NCBI GenBank assembly: GCA_002348585.1
Contig: DEBO01000072.1
Coordinates: 1-23,124 of the forward strand
DNA from: Alphaproteobacteria bacterium UBA2954
GTDB taxonomy: Bacteria; Pseudomonadota; Alphaproteobacteria; Puniceispirillales; Puniceispirillaceae
DNA length: 23,124 nucleotides
Reading direction: 5' to 3'
Positions within the stretch are counted from its first letter, which is position 1, and each line of letters opens with the position of its first letter. The translations under genes and the position numbers were made by a program. This document shows positions 8,478 to 21,122 of the stretch, piece after piece. A model generated the notes under the pieces. The model was given only the letters and a program-made list of their open reading frames with translations, ran no database searches and was not told the origin of the DNA.

Positions 8478-8856
8478 GGCGGGATAAGGCGGACAAGCCC
8501 GCAGCTAAGTGAGCTTCAAAAGGCAGGTTGGCCAGACCATCTACTGGATAGTTATTGAGAACTGGCAGGCCGTAATAGCGCAGTAGAAACAGCAAAAAGG
8601 CCGCATAAAGGCTGCGGGCAGCTGGCGTCAGCACAGCGGGCGTGACTAGTCTTAACAGACGGATCACAATGTCCGTCAGCTGCACATAGCTGAGCAAGAT
8701 CCGTATAGGTGGGGTATCGCCAAATAGGACCATCACAGCAAAACGCACAAGCACCCCCCACATCAGGAAGGCAAAGACAACGTCAACCAGCACTTTCCAT
8801 AAAGGCAGAGGCAACAAACCGAAAAAGGTAAAGTTTGAAAAATCGAAAAAGGACAT
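8455..8856 (-). CDS. Small integral membrane protein, possibly YggT-like
   Basis: A 133-residue, strongly hydrophobic protein with two or three likely membrane segments (about 18-45, 52-75 and 80-98). The stretch PIRILLSYVQLTDIVIRLLR followed by TPAVLTP recalls the NP..-LT.P.LRP..R pattern of YggT proteins, a family of inner-membrane proteins of uncertain role, but the match is loose and only a suggestion. The ATG at 8856 is preceded by AGGAGG only 2 nt away, closer than usual; no better start is visible. The gene is divergent from ettA across a 130-bp gap, and its 3' end overlaps the 8106-8477 gene by 23 bp. Regular hydrophobic periodicity and the ribosome-binding motif support a real gene despite the unknown function. 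Confidence 0.7.
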   Translation of the reverse strand: MSFFDFSNFTFFGLLPLPLWKVLVDVVFAFLMWGVLVRFAVMVLFGDTPPIRILLSYVQLTDIVIRLLRLVTPAVLTPAARSLYAAFLLFLLRYYGLPVLNNYPVDGLANLPFEAHLAAGLSALSRLISGIGS

Positions 8857-8911
8857 AGCCTCCTGGATGGAGTGAGGGTTGATGAAAATACCAATATGAG
8901 AATAGCAAAAT

Positions 8912-8927
8912 TAGCCTGAATAGGCTA
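8912..8927. promoter_or_regulatory. Perfect dyad in the divergent region before ettA
   Basis: TAGCCT (8912-8917) and AGGCTA (8922-8927) form an exact 6-bp inverted repeat around GAAT, midway in the 130-bp gap between the minus-strand membrane gene and ettA. It could be an operator half-site pair or a leader hairpin; no T run follows on either strand, so it is not a terminator. Confidence 0.3.
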
Positions 8928-8986
8928 TGTAAGGGATCAGAAATTTTAGCCATCCAAGCCAGCCAGCCAAAAGGAAATGTCAAACA

Positions 8987-10666
8987 ATGGCAAGCACACA
9001 ATATGTTTATACAATGCAACGCTTAGGTAAAGCTTATCCAGGCGGCAAGGAAGTGTTGAAGGATATCAGCCTATCATTTTTGCCTGGGGCAAAGATCGGG
9101 GTCCTAGGTCTGAATGGTGCGGGTAAATCAACCCTGCTGAAAATCATGGCTGGTGTTGAAACCGAGTTCAGCGGCGAAGCCTGGCCAGCAGACGACATAA
9201 ATATTGGATATCTAGCACAGGAACCAGAACTGGATTCCAGCATGGATGTTGCTGGAAATGTGTTGTCTGGCATGGGCGAAGCTAAGCAGCTTGTTGACCG
9301 GTTCAATGATATCAGCGCCCGCTTTGCTGAAGAGATGAACGATGATGAGATGAATAATCTGATTGCAGAGCAAGCGGATTTACAGGAAAAAATTGATGCA
9401 ATTGATGGATGGGATTTAGAACGTAAGGCCGAGATTGCAATGGATGCGCTACGGGTACCGGATGGCGGCGCAGATGTTACAAAACTGTCAGGAGGTGAGC
9501 GCAGACGGGTAGCGTTATGCAAACTGTTGTTAAGTGCACCGGATATGCTGCTTTTGGATGAGCCGACAAACCACCTGGATGCAGAATCAGTCGCCTGGCT
9601 GCAGCGGTTTTTGCATGATTTTCCTGGTACAGTGGTAACAATCACACATGACCGGTATTTTCTAGACGAGGTTGCGGGATGGATTCTTGAACTGGATCGC
9701 GGCCAAGGGATTCCTTATCAGGGAAATTATTCAGGCTGGCTTGAGCAGAAGCAGAAGCGTCTTGAGCAGGAGGGACGAGCTGAGGATTCACGGGTAAAAT
9801 CATTGTCCCGCGAGCTGGAGTGGGTGCGCTCGGCGCCAAAGGCCCGCCAGTCAAAATCCAAAGCTAGGCTGAATGCTTATGAAAGGCTGCTGGAACAGGA
9901 TCGTGAACAGCGCAATGAAACCACAAAAATTACCATCCCCGCCGGCCCGCGTCTTGGTGATATAGTGATTGAAGCTGATGGTCTTGAAAAAGGATTTGGT
10001 GAAAAACTTTTGTTTGAAGGAGTGGATTTCAGGTTGCCTCCTGGCGGCATTGTCGGTGTGATCGGGCCTAATGGTGCAGGTAAATCAACTCTGTTTAAGC
10101 TGCTGACCAGCCAAGAAGACTTGGACAAAGGTGATTTGCGGCTCGGTGAGACCGTGAAACTGGGTTATGTGGATCAATCCCGGGATGATCTGGATGACAG
10201 TAAAACAGTTTGGGAAGTGATTTCTGGCGGTCTTGATGAGCTAGAATTGGGCAAAAGGAGAATGCCGTCCCGGGCCTATGTCAGCCTGTTTAATTTTAAG
10301 GGTAGTGACCAGCAGAAGCGCGTCAGTCAGCTGTCCGGTGGTGAACGTAACCGTGTGCACCTAGCGCGCATGCTAAAGAGCGGGGCAAATGTGCTTTTGC
10401 TTGACGAGCCGACAAATGATCTGGATGTCGATACGCTGCGGGCATTGGAAGAAGCACTGCTAGACTTTGCTGGCTGTGCTGTTGTCGTTAGTCACGACAG
10501 ATGGTTTCTTGACCGGATTGCCACCCATATTTTGGCCTTTGAAGGGGATAGTCATGTGGAGTGGTTTGAGGGCAATTATCAGGCATATGAGGAAGACAAA
10601 AAACGTAGACTGGGTGCAGATGCGGCTCAGCCAAAGCGAATAAAGTACAAGCCTATATCCCGATAA
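8987..10666 (+). CDS. ettA: Energy-dependent translational throttle protein (ABC-F ATPase)
   Basis: EttA is a soluble ABC-F protein that binds the ribosomal E site and, depending on the ATP/ADP balance, holds or releases early elongation complexes. The 559 residues hold two ABC ATPase domains without membrane segments. Domain 1: Walker [10 protein letters not shown] (41-49), signature LSGGE (167-171), Walker B with catalytic E192 in [11 protein letters not shown]. Domain 2: Walker [10 protein letters not shown] (360-368), signature LSGGE (449-453), E474 in [11 protein letters not shown]. The insert at about 90-140 is the EttA arm, and the charged linker at about 240-320 joins the domains. The opening [19 protein letters not shown] and length close to 555 separate EttA from Uup, YheS and YbiT. 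ATG 8987 has an AAGGAAA ribosome-binding site. Convergent with mlaC across 39 bp. Confidence 0.96.
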   Translation: MASTQYVYTMQRLGKAYPGGKEVLKDISLSFLPGAKIGVLGLNGAGKSTLLKIMAGVETEFSGEAWPADDINIGYLAQEPELDSSMDVAGNVLSGMGEAKQLVDRFNDISARFAEEMNDDEMNNLIAEQADLQEKIDAIDGWDLERKAEIAMDALRVPDGGADVTKLSGGERRRVALCKLLLSAPDMLLLDEPTNHLDAESVAWLQRFLHDFPGTVVTITHDRYFLDEVAGWILELDRGQGIPYQGNYSGWLEQKQKRLEQEGRAEDSRVKSLSRELEWVRSAPKARQSKSKARLNAYERLLEQDREQRNETTKITIPAGPRLGDIVIEADGLEKGFGEKLLFEGVDFRLPPGGIVGVIGPNGAGKSTLFKLLTSQEDLDKGDLRLGETVKLGYVDQSRDDLDDSKTVWEVISGGLDELELGKRRMPSRAYVSLFNFKGSDQQKRVSQLSGGERNRVHLARMLKSGANVLLLDEPTNDLDVDTLRALEEALLDFAGCAVVVSHDRWFLDRIATHILAFEGDSHVEWFEGNYQAYEEDKKRRLGADAAQPKRIKYKPISR

Positions 10667-10705
10667 GAAAATTAGCGGGCTATATCTGCAGGCAAGCTGT
10701 TTACG

Positions 10706-11353
10706 TTAATTTGGCTGCTGGTTTTTCAGTTGTTCCTGAAGCGCTTCAATCAGGGCGCCAAACCGGCCAGCATTGCGCCGGATAAGAGTTGTGTTTTCAT
10801 CTTGCTGTGTCTTAAGCATGGAGATATTTTCAACCTCTATGTCAAAAATTTTTGCTGGCTTATTTGGCTGCGCCACGATCCGCCAGAAGATTTCAACATC
10901 AGGAAATTCACCTGATTTGTCGTGAATGATACCGCCAACAAGAATAATCTTGTCGCCTTTTGTATTTGTAGTTGTCGGCTTGAATTCAAGATCTCTTAAC
11001 TTGTGAAACTGCTCACTTGCCTGATTCAGCAAGACAAACCGGAATAATTTTGCATATTCGGACTGTTCAGATTCAGTAGCCACACGCCAATAGCGGCCAA
11101 CAGAAAACCGTGTGATGGCATCCACATCAAAATAGCTTTCAACCAGTTGGTCAAGAACTTGTTTGTTATCCTTATCGGACATGTTGTCCCGTAAACTGGT
11201 TTGCTCAAGTTCAGTTATCAAGGCTTTAACAAGATTTTCAGCTTCTGACACCCTGTCATTTGCGAATACAGTTCCTCCAGCGCAAGCCAACAGCATTATG
11301 GCTGCGCAGGTTGTTGTTTTTACTTTTAAAAGTGTTTTTTGCAGGTGAGTCAT
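10706..11353 (-). CDS. mlaC: Periplasmic phospholipid-binding protein MlaC (Tol/Ttg2D family)
   Basis: MlaC carries phospholipids across the periplasm between the outer-membrane MlaA complex and the inner-membrane MlaFEDB transporter, helping keep the outer membrane asymmetric. From ATG 11353 (ribosome-binding site GAGGG) the protein has 215 residues, starting with a Sec signal peptide whose hydrophobic core is about 13-30, with likely cleavage after VFA (residue 31). The mature part shows the family pattern: VDAITRFSVGRYWRVATESEQSEYAKLFR, then a beta-rich region with DVEIFWRIVAQPNKPAKIFDIEVENIS and a C-terminal helix. The frame extends 48 codons upstream without a plausible N-terminus. It follows mlaA by 19 bp on the same strand, surely one operon. 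The transporter genes mlaFED are not in the window. Confidence 0.9.
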   Translation of the reverse strand: MTHLQKTLLKVKTTTCAAIMLLACAGGTVFANDRVSEAENLVKALITELEQTSLRDNMSDKDNKQVLDQLVESYFDVDAITRFSVGRYWRVATESEQSEYAKLFRFVLLNQASEQFHKLRDLEFKPTTTNTKGDKIILVGGIIHDKSGEFPDVEIFWRIVAQPNKPAKIFDIEVENISMLKTQQDENTTLIRRNAGRFGALIEALQEQLKNQQPN

Positions 11354-11372
11354 TATTAGTCCCTCGGACAGC

Positions 11373-12119
11373 TTATTCCGTGAAAAAGGTTTCGAATTCG
11401 TCCAAGTCATCCTCCACCTCACCTTTGGGCAAATTGTCCTGCAACAATTTATCACGATGTTGGTAATAAGCAGAGCGGGCCCGCGCATAGGCATCAAGGC
11501 TGTTATTTTTTACATCATTGATGGTATCAAAATGCGTGGCCCTTAAGGATACGGCGTTGACGATGGGTAATGTGGCCCGTGCATCTGATGCTGTTTTGCC
11601 ACTGAATGCTCTGAGCGGATTTATAACCATATCAACAGCTCTTCCACTCACAGACCGGACGGTATTACTGCCTAGAAAGGGCACCACTAGATACGGGCCC
11701 TGATTCAATCCTGCAGAGGTCAGTGTCTGGCCAAAATCTTCGCGTTTCGGCTGGTCCTCACCTTCCATCAAGTCAACAAAACCAAAAGTCAGACCATTGA
11801 CTAGAAAGGTCAGGCTAGCTAGCGCGGCATTTTCAAATTTACCCTGCAGGCCTGAATTGACGGCCGTTAGGGGCATTCCCGACCAGGACACATAATTGCG
11901 TACGCCTCTCTGAACAGGTTCAGGGGCTGTCTTCCTATACAGATTTGCCGCCGGTTCAAGTGCATAGTTATCAACGGCGAGATTAAAGGCAAAAATTTTT
12001 CTGTTTGTATTTTCAAATGGATCGTTGATGGCAGTCTTTTCATCATCGGGCATTGAGGTGCAAGCGGCCAGAAAGCTAAGAGCATATGCTGATAAAAGTA
12101 ACCTAACCATTACTGACAT
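11373..12119 (-). CDS. mlaA: Outer-membrane phospholipid-removal lipoprotein MlaA (VacJ)
   Basis: MlaA sits in the outer membrane and removes phospholipids that have reached the outer leaflet, passing them to MlaC. From ATG 12119 (AGGA 6 nt upstream) the protein has 248 residues with a lipoprotein signal: lipobox LAAC, lipidated cysteine C20, followed by T-S, which does not match the inner-membrane retention signal. The body carries the family marks NDPFENTNRKIFAFN, the NSGLQGKFENA and NGLTFGFVD stretches, REDFGQTL, and GPYLVVPFLGSNTVRS, the central helix-donut region. A second ATG at 12110 would lose only three residues. The frame is open far upstream over the uvrD start, but no signal peptide would result. 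The C-terminus is acidic (EVEDDLDEFETFF). Confidence 0.93.
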   Translation of the reverse strand: MSVMVRLLLSAYALSFLAACTSMPDDEKTAINDPFENTNRKIFAFNLAVDNYALEPAANLYRKTAPEPVQRGVRNYVSWSGMPLTAVNSGLQGKFENAALASLTFLVNGLTFGFVDLMEGEDQPKREDFGQTLTSAGLNQGPYLVVPFLGSNTVRSVSGRAVDMVINPLRAFSGKTASDARATLPIVNAVSLRATHFDTINDVKNNSLDAYARARSAYYQHRDKLLQDNLPKGEVEDDLDEFETFFTE

Positions 12120-12321
12120 GTCTATTCCTAGTTTAATCAATTTCTCACAGGTCCCTAGCTGAGGTTCTTGACGGCCCGATAATACGCTGTGAGGAATCAT
12201 TTCGCAATCTTTGTAAAGAGCGGTGCAAGTATTTTTGCTACTGTGCCGTGACATGCCTTGTGATAAAACTAATTTAACAGTAGATCCTCTAAGATGGTGC
12301 TTATTTATAGTCAGAAATCTG

Positions 12322-14649
12322 ATGAGGTGCCAGATAAAATGGGCAGTGAGTGAGAATGTGACTTCAATTAGTGACAGATCAGCATCTTCCGATGGTCTTG
12401 TGCCATCTGCTGTGGCCGAACCGTGGCTGCAGGGGTTGAATGCCGAGCAGGCAAATGCCGTAACCACCCTAAGTGGTCCGCTGTTGGTCCTGTCTGGCGC
12501 AGGCACAGGGAAGACACGCGTGCTGACCGCACGTCTTGCCCAGCTGGTTGCTAGCCGGACAGCTGCCCCTTGGAATATTTTGGCAGTAACCTTCACCAAT
12601 AAGGCAGCAAGGGAAATGAAGGAGCGTGTCACCCAGCTGGTCGGGCCAATGGTCGAACAAGTGATGCTGGGAACGTTTCACGCACTGGCTGCACGCATGC
12701 TGCGCCAGCATGCAGAGCTTGTGGGACTGAAATCAGATTATACGATTCTGGACACAGATGACCAGAACCGGCTGCTAAAACAGTTGATGGAAGCAGAACA
12801 AATTGATTTGAAACGGTGGCCGCCACGTGTGTTGGCAGCCCAGATCAGCGCTTGGAAAGATAAAGGTCTACACCCAGAAAAACTGTCTGTATCTGATGCC
12901 GGCGATATCTGTAATGGCAAAAGCATTAAACTGTACAGCCAGTATCAGTCCCGCCTTGTAATGCTTAATGCGGCTGATTTTGGTGATCTGCTTTTGCATA
13001 TGCTACATATTTTCCAGACCTATCCAGATGTTCTGGCTTATTATCAGTCACGCTTGACCCACATTATGGTTGATGAATATCAGGACACTAATGTCGCCCA
13101 GTATCTGTGGTTGCGCCTGCTCGCCTCTGAACATAAGAATTTATGCTGTGTTGGGGATGATGATCAATCCATTTATGGTTGGCGTGGGGCAGAGGTAGGC
13201 AATATTCTGCGTTTTGAGAGCGATTACCCTGGCGCAAAAACCGTAAGGCTTGAGGAAAATTACAGGTCAACAGGACATATTCTGGCGGCCGCTTCAAGCC
13301 TGATTTCTAAAAATGAAAACAGGCTGGGAAAAACCTTATATACCTCAATCGATGATGGCGAAAAGCTGCTGGTCTCAGGCTATTGGGATGGCCAGGATGA
13401 GGCCCGGCATGTGGCCAGCAGAATTGAAGGAAAGCTGAAAGATGGATTTGATCTGAATCAGATTGCTGTTCTGGTGCGAGCGGGCTTTCAGACCCGCGAA
13501 TTTGAAGAGCGGTTTCTAGCCATAGGCATGCCTTACCGGGTGGTGGGCACACGATTTTATGAGCGGGCTGAAATCAGAGATGCTATGGCCTATTTGCGTT
13601 TGATTAATCAGCCTGCAGATGATCTGGCATTTGAGCGGATTATCAACACGCCAAAACGGGGTCTGGGGCCCGCAACGCTTCAGATTATCCATCGGCTGGC
13701 ACGTGCGCGAGAAATCCCCTTGCTGGCAGCAGCTGGCGCACTCGCGGAGAGTGATGAGTTAAAGCCGCAAGCCAGACGTACACTGATAGCCTTTTGTGCC
13801 CAGATTGCTGGATGGCGCAAGCAGAAAGATACCATAGTTCCAGCTGAATTTTTGCAAGTGGTTTTGGATGATTCAGGCTATACAGAAATGTGGCAGAAGG
13901 ATAAGGCCCCTGATGCTCCTGGCCGGCTTGAAAATCTCAAGGAATTGGTCTCGGCCATTGAAGATTTTGACACGCTTAGTGGATTTCTTGAGCACATCTC
14001 CTTGGTGATGGATAATGAAGCGGTGTCGCAGGAAGGCGAAGTAACCTTAATGACCTTGCATGCTGCAAAGGGTCTAGAGTTTGATATGGTCTTTCTGCCT
14101 GGGTGGGAAGATGGAATTTTCCCCAGTCAGAGAACATTGGATGAAAGTGGCGGGGCCGGGCTGGAAGAAGAGCGCAGACTGGCTTATGTGGGGCTTACCC
14201 GCGCTCGCCGACATGTTTATGTCAGCTTTGCGGCAAACAGGCGTATTCATGGCTTGTGGCAATCCTCTATCCCGTCAAGATTTGTTGGCGAGTTGCCAGC
14301 TGCGCATATTGATGAGGATATGGCACAGGGGCTAAGCCTTGGTTCGATTGAGCCTGTTTTAATTGGCTCTCTGGCGGAACGCGCTGGTCAGCCGGGATAC
14401 GGCCCGGCATGGAAACGCCTGGCTACGCGGCCGACAACTGATTTGGCAACACCTTCACGTGACCGCGATAGCTGGCTACCGCAGTCAGGTAAGCATGATC
14501 TTAGGACAGGTGAGCGTGTGTTTCATCAAAAGTTTGGCATGGGCACAATTGATGCAGTGGAAGCAGACAAGTTGGAAATCCTTTTTGATAAGGCAGGCCT
14601 GAAAAAAGTTGTGGCAAGCTTTGTGTCCCGCCCAGATGAGATAGACTGA
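12322..14649 (+). CDS. uvrD: UvrD/PcrA/Rep-family DNA helicase (SF1A)
   Basis: An ATP-driven 3'-5' DNA helicase of the type used in nucleotide-excision and mismatch repair, replication-fork restart and, in PcrA/UvrD, displacement of stalled RNA polymerase. SF1A motifs are all visible, numbered from M at 12322: Q motif LNAEQANAV (39-47), Walker A GAGTGKT (59-65), motif II VDEYQDTN (250-257), motif III VGDDDQSIYGWRG (277-289), motif IV LEENYRS, motif V TLHAAKGLEFDMVFLPG and motif VI ERRLAYVGLTRAR. The last 45 or so residues (GERVFHQKFGMGTIDAV) match the Tudor-like C-terminal domain of UvrD/PcrA that contacts RNA polymerase, which argues against Rep. Start uncertain: ATG 12322 gives 775 residues; GTG 12346 or 12358, or an upstream start at 12223, are possible and none has a clear ribosome-binding site. 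prmA follows after 14 bp. Confidence 0.94.
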   Translation: MRCQIKWAVSENVTSISDRSASSDGLVPSAVAEPWLQGLNAEQANAVTTLSGPLLVLSGAGTGKTRVLTARLAQLVASRTAAPWNILAVTFTNKAAREMKERVTQLVGPMVEQVMLGTFHALAARMLRQHAELVGLKSDYTILDTDDQNRLLKQLMEAEQIDLKRWPPRVLAAQISAWKDKGLHPEKLSVSDAGDICNGKSIKLYSQYQSRLVMLNAADFGDLLLHMLHIFQTYPDVLAYYQSRLTHIMVDEYQDTNVAQYLWLRLLASEHKNLCCVGDDDQSIYGWRGAEVGNILRFESDYPGAKTVRLEENYRSTGHILAAASSLISKNENRLGKTLYTSIDDGEKLLVSGYWDGQDEARHVASRIEGKLKDGFDLNQIAVLVRAGFQTREFEERFLAIGMPYRVVGTRFYERAEIRDAMAYLRLINQPADDLAFERIINTPKRGLGPATLQIIHRLARAREIPLLAAAGALAESDELKPQARRTLIAFCAQIAGWRKQKDTIVPAEFLQVVLDDSGYTEMWQKDKAPDAPGRLENLKELVSAIEDFDTLSGFLEHISLVMDNEAVSQEGEVTLMTLHAAKGLEFDMVFLPGWEDGIFPSQRTLDESGGAGLEEERRLAYVGLTRARRHVYVSFAANRRIHGLWQSSIPSRFVGELPAAHIDEDMAQGLSLGSIEPVLIGSLAERAGQPGYGPAWKRLATRPTTDLATPSRDRDSWLPQSGKHDLRTGERVFHQKFGMGTIDAVEADKLEILFDKAGLKKVVASFVSRPDEID

Positions 14650-14663
14650 AAACAGGGGTAAAA

Positions 14664-15548
14664 ATGACAGATTGCTGGTGTTTTTCTGCTGTGCTTCAGG
14701 GGCAGACTTTGCCTTTGGAAACCGGTTTGGAAGTGGTTCTGGCCGCAGAAGCAATCTCTATTGAAAACACTGATTCTGGTCACAACTTAATTAAGGCTTG
14801 GTTTGAAGATGAGCCTGACCCTGAACAACTGTCCGCTGTGGTCAGCCGGTCTGTAAAGCGCGGTCAGCTAATTGACCAGCAGATTGTCTGCTATAGAGGA
14901 AGAGACTGGCTGGCCGAAAACCGCAAGGCATTCCCCCCTCTTCATCTGGGTCCGTTCTGGATTTATGGCAGCCATGTGACGCAGGCGCAGCCTGCTGGCA
15001 GCATGCCGCTTCTTGTTGAGGCTGCACAGGCCTTTGGTTCTGGCACGCATCCGACCACCCAGGCCTGTCTGCTCGCATTAGCTGAACAGCGCAAAAAGAA
15101 ACGCCCGCCGCGCCGGATACTGGATATGGGTTGCGGCAGTGCAATTTTAGCTATGGCGGCTCAGAGGCTGTTTCCAGCCGCCAATATATTGGCGGTAGAC
15201 AATGATCCTGTCTCTGTGCGCACCGCCCAGAAAAATAGACAAAAAAACCAGATTAGCCCGATGAAGATGCGGGCAATAGTCTCAGAGGGGTTTGCTAACC
15301 GCACTGTATCAAGGAACGGTACTTATGATTTGATTATGGCCAATATCCTGGCAGGCCCGCTACGTCGAATGGCGGCAGATCTTGCGCATAATCTTCGCCC
15401 TGGCGGCCAGTTGATCCTATCTGGCTTATTACATCATCAGGTCCAACAATTAGTTGGCGATTACCTCTCACATAAATTGACACTGGAAATGCGTCTGGAC
15501 CTAGAAAACTGGTGTTGTCTGGTATTCAAGAAAAGGCAGAGAGGCTGA
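14664..15548 (+). CDS. prmA: Ribosomal protein L11 methyltransferase
   Basis: PrmA trimethylates ribosomal protein L11 using S-adenosylmethionine. The 294 residues have a variable N-terminal substrate-binding domain (about 1-95) and a class I methyltransferase domain. The PrmA hallmark FGSGTHPTT is at 124-132, motif I is DMGCGSA (154-160), the acidic residue after beta 2 is in VDNDP (178-182), and MANILAGPL (225-233) supplies the NPPY-like motif. Motif I usually reads GxGSG or GTGTG; here the last glycine is alanine. A good ribosome-binding site (AGGGG) precedes ATG 14664. It lies 14 bp after uvrD and 2 bp before the aminopeptidase, so the three are likely one transcript; the combination looks like convenience of packing rather than a pathway. 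Confidence 0.93.
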   Translation: MTDCWCFSAVLQGQTLPLETGLEVVLAAEAISIENTDSGHNLIKAWFEDEPDPEQLSAVVSRSVKRGQLIDQQIVCYRGRDWLAENRKAFPPLHLGPFWIYGSHVTQAQPAGSMPLLVEAAQAFGSGTHPTTQACLLALAEQRKKKRPPRRILDMGCGSAILAMAAQRLFPAANILAVDNDPVSVRTAQKNRQKNQISPMKMRAIVSEGFANRTVSRNGTYDLIMANILAGPLRRMAADLAHNLRPGGQLILSGLLHHQVQQLVGDYLSHKLTLEMRLDLENWCCLVFKKRQRG

Positions 15549-15550
15549 CA

Positions 15551-17317
15551 ATGACAGGTGGGTTCATCACATCAGCTGAGAAGCTGGCCGCTGTTAGGCA
15601 GGAGCTGACAAAACAGGGACTTGATGGGATGCTGCTGACCAGAGCAGACAGGTTCCAAGGAGAAGAGGTAAGGAAACAGGACGAATATCTGGCCTGGCTG
15701 ACAGGCTTTACTGGTTCAGCTGGGGTCGCGCTAATCTTGGCGGACACAGCAGTTGTGGCGACAGACAGTCGCTATACGGTTCAGATTAAGCAGCAAGTTG
15801 AACCCGCTCTTTACCAGACAATTAATACAGCAGACCAGTCATTAGCGGAATGGTTGGCCGCCTGCCCTGGAAAGGCAGCGGTAAAAATTGGTTTTGATAG
15901 CTGGTCTGTGACCTGTGAAGGACATAAGAGGCTACCTACTGTAATGGGAGAAGCACATGTTGTTTGGCAATGTGTATCTGCTCATCCAGTTGCTACTGTC
16001 TGGGCAGATAGACAGGCTAGCCCGCAAACAGACATATTTTTTATTGACCAGATCTATGCAGGCTGCAGCGCAGAGGAGAAAATTCATCAAGCAGCAAAAG
16101 AGCTGAAAGACAGTCACATTGACTTTCGCTTTATTAGCGCACCAGATGTGATGATGTGGTTGACGAACTTGCGGGGGCATGATCTGTGTTTCACACCTGT
16201 TCATTTATGTTTTGGGATCTTATCCGCAATTGGTCAGCTGACCTTTGTCACAAATAACAGTCAGATTGCAAAACAAGGTTATGCCTGTGTTGACTGGAAC
16301 GAGCTGGAGGAGTATTTGGCAAGCTTGAAAGGACAGTCTATCGCTTATGATCCGACCAGCCTGCCTGTTGCTGTGCATGGTTATCTGCGGCAGGCTGGCC
16401 TGAACCTAAGTGCTGAACCAGACCCGCTTGTTGCGCGGAAGGCCTGTAAGACTATGGCTGAAGTAGATGGGTTCAGGCAGGCTCACCTTTTGGATGGTGT
16501 CGCGTTGAGCAGGTTTTTTTATTGGTTGGAGACAAAGGCCGTGAGGGCGCAACTGCATGAACTGGAACTTGCTAAAGAACTCAGCTATTATAGAGCAGCA
16601 TCAGAAACCTATATCAGTGACAGTTTTGCAACCATTGTTGGCTGGCGCGATCACGGGGCGATTGTGCATTATCGTGCAGTAGCCGGGCAGGATTACAATT
16701 TGTCTGGTGATGGAGTGCTGTTGCTTGATTCTGGGGCGCACTACAGATCTGGTACGACAGATATCACCCGGACATTTTATTTTTCTGAAGCGGGCCAGCC
16801 TGCTGATGCTGAACTTATCCGAAAAGCCAGTCTTGTTTTGGCGGCGCATTGTCAGCTAGCTTTGGCTGTTTTTCCCACGGATACAAATGGGGTTCAGCTT
16901 GATGCGATCTGCCGATCCCCGCTCTGGGCAGAGGGGCTAGATTTTGGCCATGGCACAGGCCATGGTGTCGGCCATATCCTAAATGTGCATGAAGGCCCAG
17001 TATCAATTTCCAAACGGGGTCAGTTAGGTTTGAAAAAGGGACATATCTTGTCAAATGAGCCGGGCTATTATGAAGAAGGGCAGTTTGGCATTCGCCATGA
17101 AACGCTGGTGCATGTCACAGCTGCCCATGAGGGTTATCTGAAGTTTGAGACGTTGACCTGTTTTCCGTTTGACCGGCAGCTAATAGATAAAGCCTATCTG
17201 TCTTCTGAACATATTGCCTGGCTGGATGCCTATCATCGCTCGGTTTATGAAAGGCTTGCCCCGCATCTCGAAACCGATGTCAAACTCTGGCTGGCAGACA
17301 GATGCGCTCCGCTTTAA
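15551..17317 (+). CDS. pepP: Xaa-Pro aminopeptidase (aminopeptidase P, M24B), long form
   Basis: This metallopeptidase removes an N-terminal residue that precedes proline, normally with two manganese ions, in the cytosol. The 588 residues correspond to the three-domain long form related to eukaryotic XPNPEP1: two creatinase-like N-terminal domains (about 5-150 and 160-300), the pita-bread catalytic domain (about 308-530) and a short C-terminal extension (about 530-588). Metal ligands can be read as D393 (LLLDSGAHY), D404 (GTTDITRTF), H471 (HGTGHGVGH), E503 (NEPGYY) and E517 (RHE), so the site is complete. ATG 15551 has a GAGAGG ribosome-binding site located inside the prmA end. No signal peptide. 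The gene ends 5 bp before the convergent ligA stop. The symbol pepP follows common usage, although E. coli PepP is the shorter form. Confidence 0.93.
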   Translation: MTGGFITSAEKLAAVRQELTKQGLDGMLLTRADRFQGEEVRKQDEYLAWLTGFTGSAGVALILADTAVVATDSRYTVQIKQQVEPALYQTINTADQSLAEWLAACPGKAAVKIGFDSWSVTCEGHKRLPTVMGEAHVVWQCVSAHPVATVWADRQASPQTDIFFIDQIYAGCSAEEKIHQAAKELKDSHIDFRFISAPDVMMWLTNLRGHDLCFTPVHLCFGILSAIGQLTFVTNNSQIAKQGYACVDWNELEEYLASLKGQSIAYDPTSLPVAVHGYLRQAGLNLSAEPDPLVARKACKTMAEVDGFRQAHLLDGVALSRFFYWLETKAVRAQLHELELAKELSYYRAASETYISDSFATIVGWRDHGAIVHYRAVAGQDYNLSGDGVLLLDSGAHYRSGTTDITRTFYFSEAGQPADAELIRKASLVLAAHCQLALAVFPTDTNGVQLDAICRSPLWAEGLDFGHGTGHGVGHILNVHEGPVSISKRGQLGLKKGHILSNEPGYYEEGQFGIRHETLVHVTAAHEGYLKFETLTCFPFDRQLIDKAYLSSEHIAWLDAYHRSVYERLAPHLETDVKLWLADRCAPL

Positions 17318-17322
17318 AGGGG

Positions 17323-21106
<3,784 letters not shown>

Positions 21107-21107
<1 letters not shown>

Positions 21108-21122
21108 GAGGGATGGCCCTCA
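21107..21122 (-). promoter_or_regulatory. Hairpin linking bamD stop to recN start
   Basis: On the minus strand TGAGGG (21122-21117), loop CCAT and CCCTCA (21112-21107) form a perfect 6-bp stem. The first arm is the bamD stop codon plus the GAGGG ribosome-binding site of recN; the second arm ends at the A of the recN ATG. Folding would hide the site unless ribosomes reach the bamD stop, which suggests translational coupling. Confidence 0.45.

Noticed and set aside
11354..11497. 48-codon upstream extension of mlaC
   Set aside because: It overlaps the mlaA 3' end, while ATG 11353 has a good ribosome-binding site and gives a normal signal peptide.
12120..12632. Long in-frame extension upstream of mlaA over the uvrD start
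   Set aside because: It would bury the lipoprotein signal and is antisense to helicase motifs; ATG 12119 has its own ribosome-binding site.
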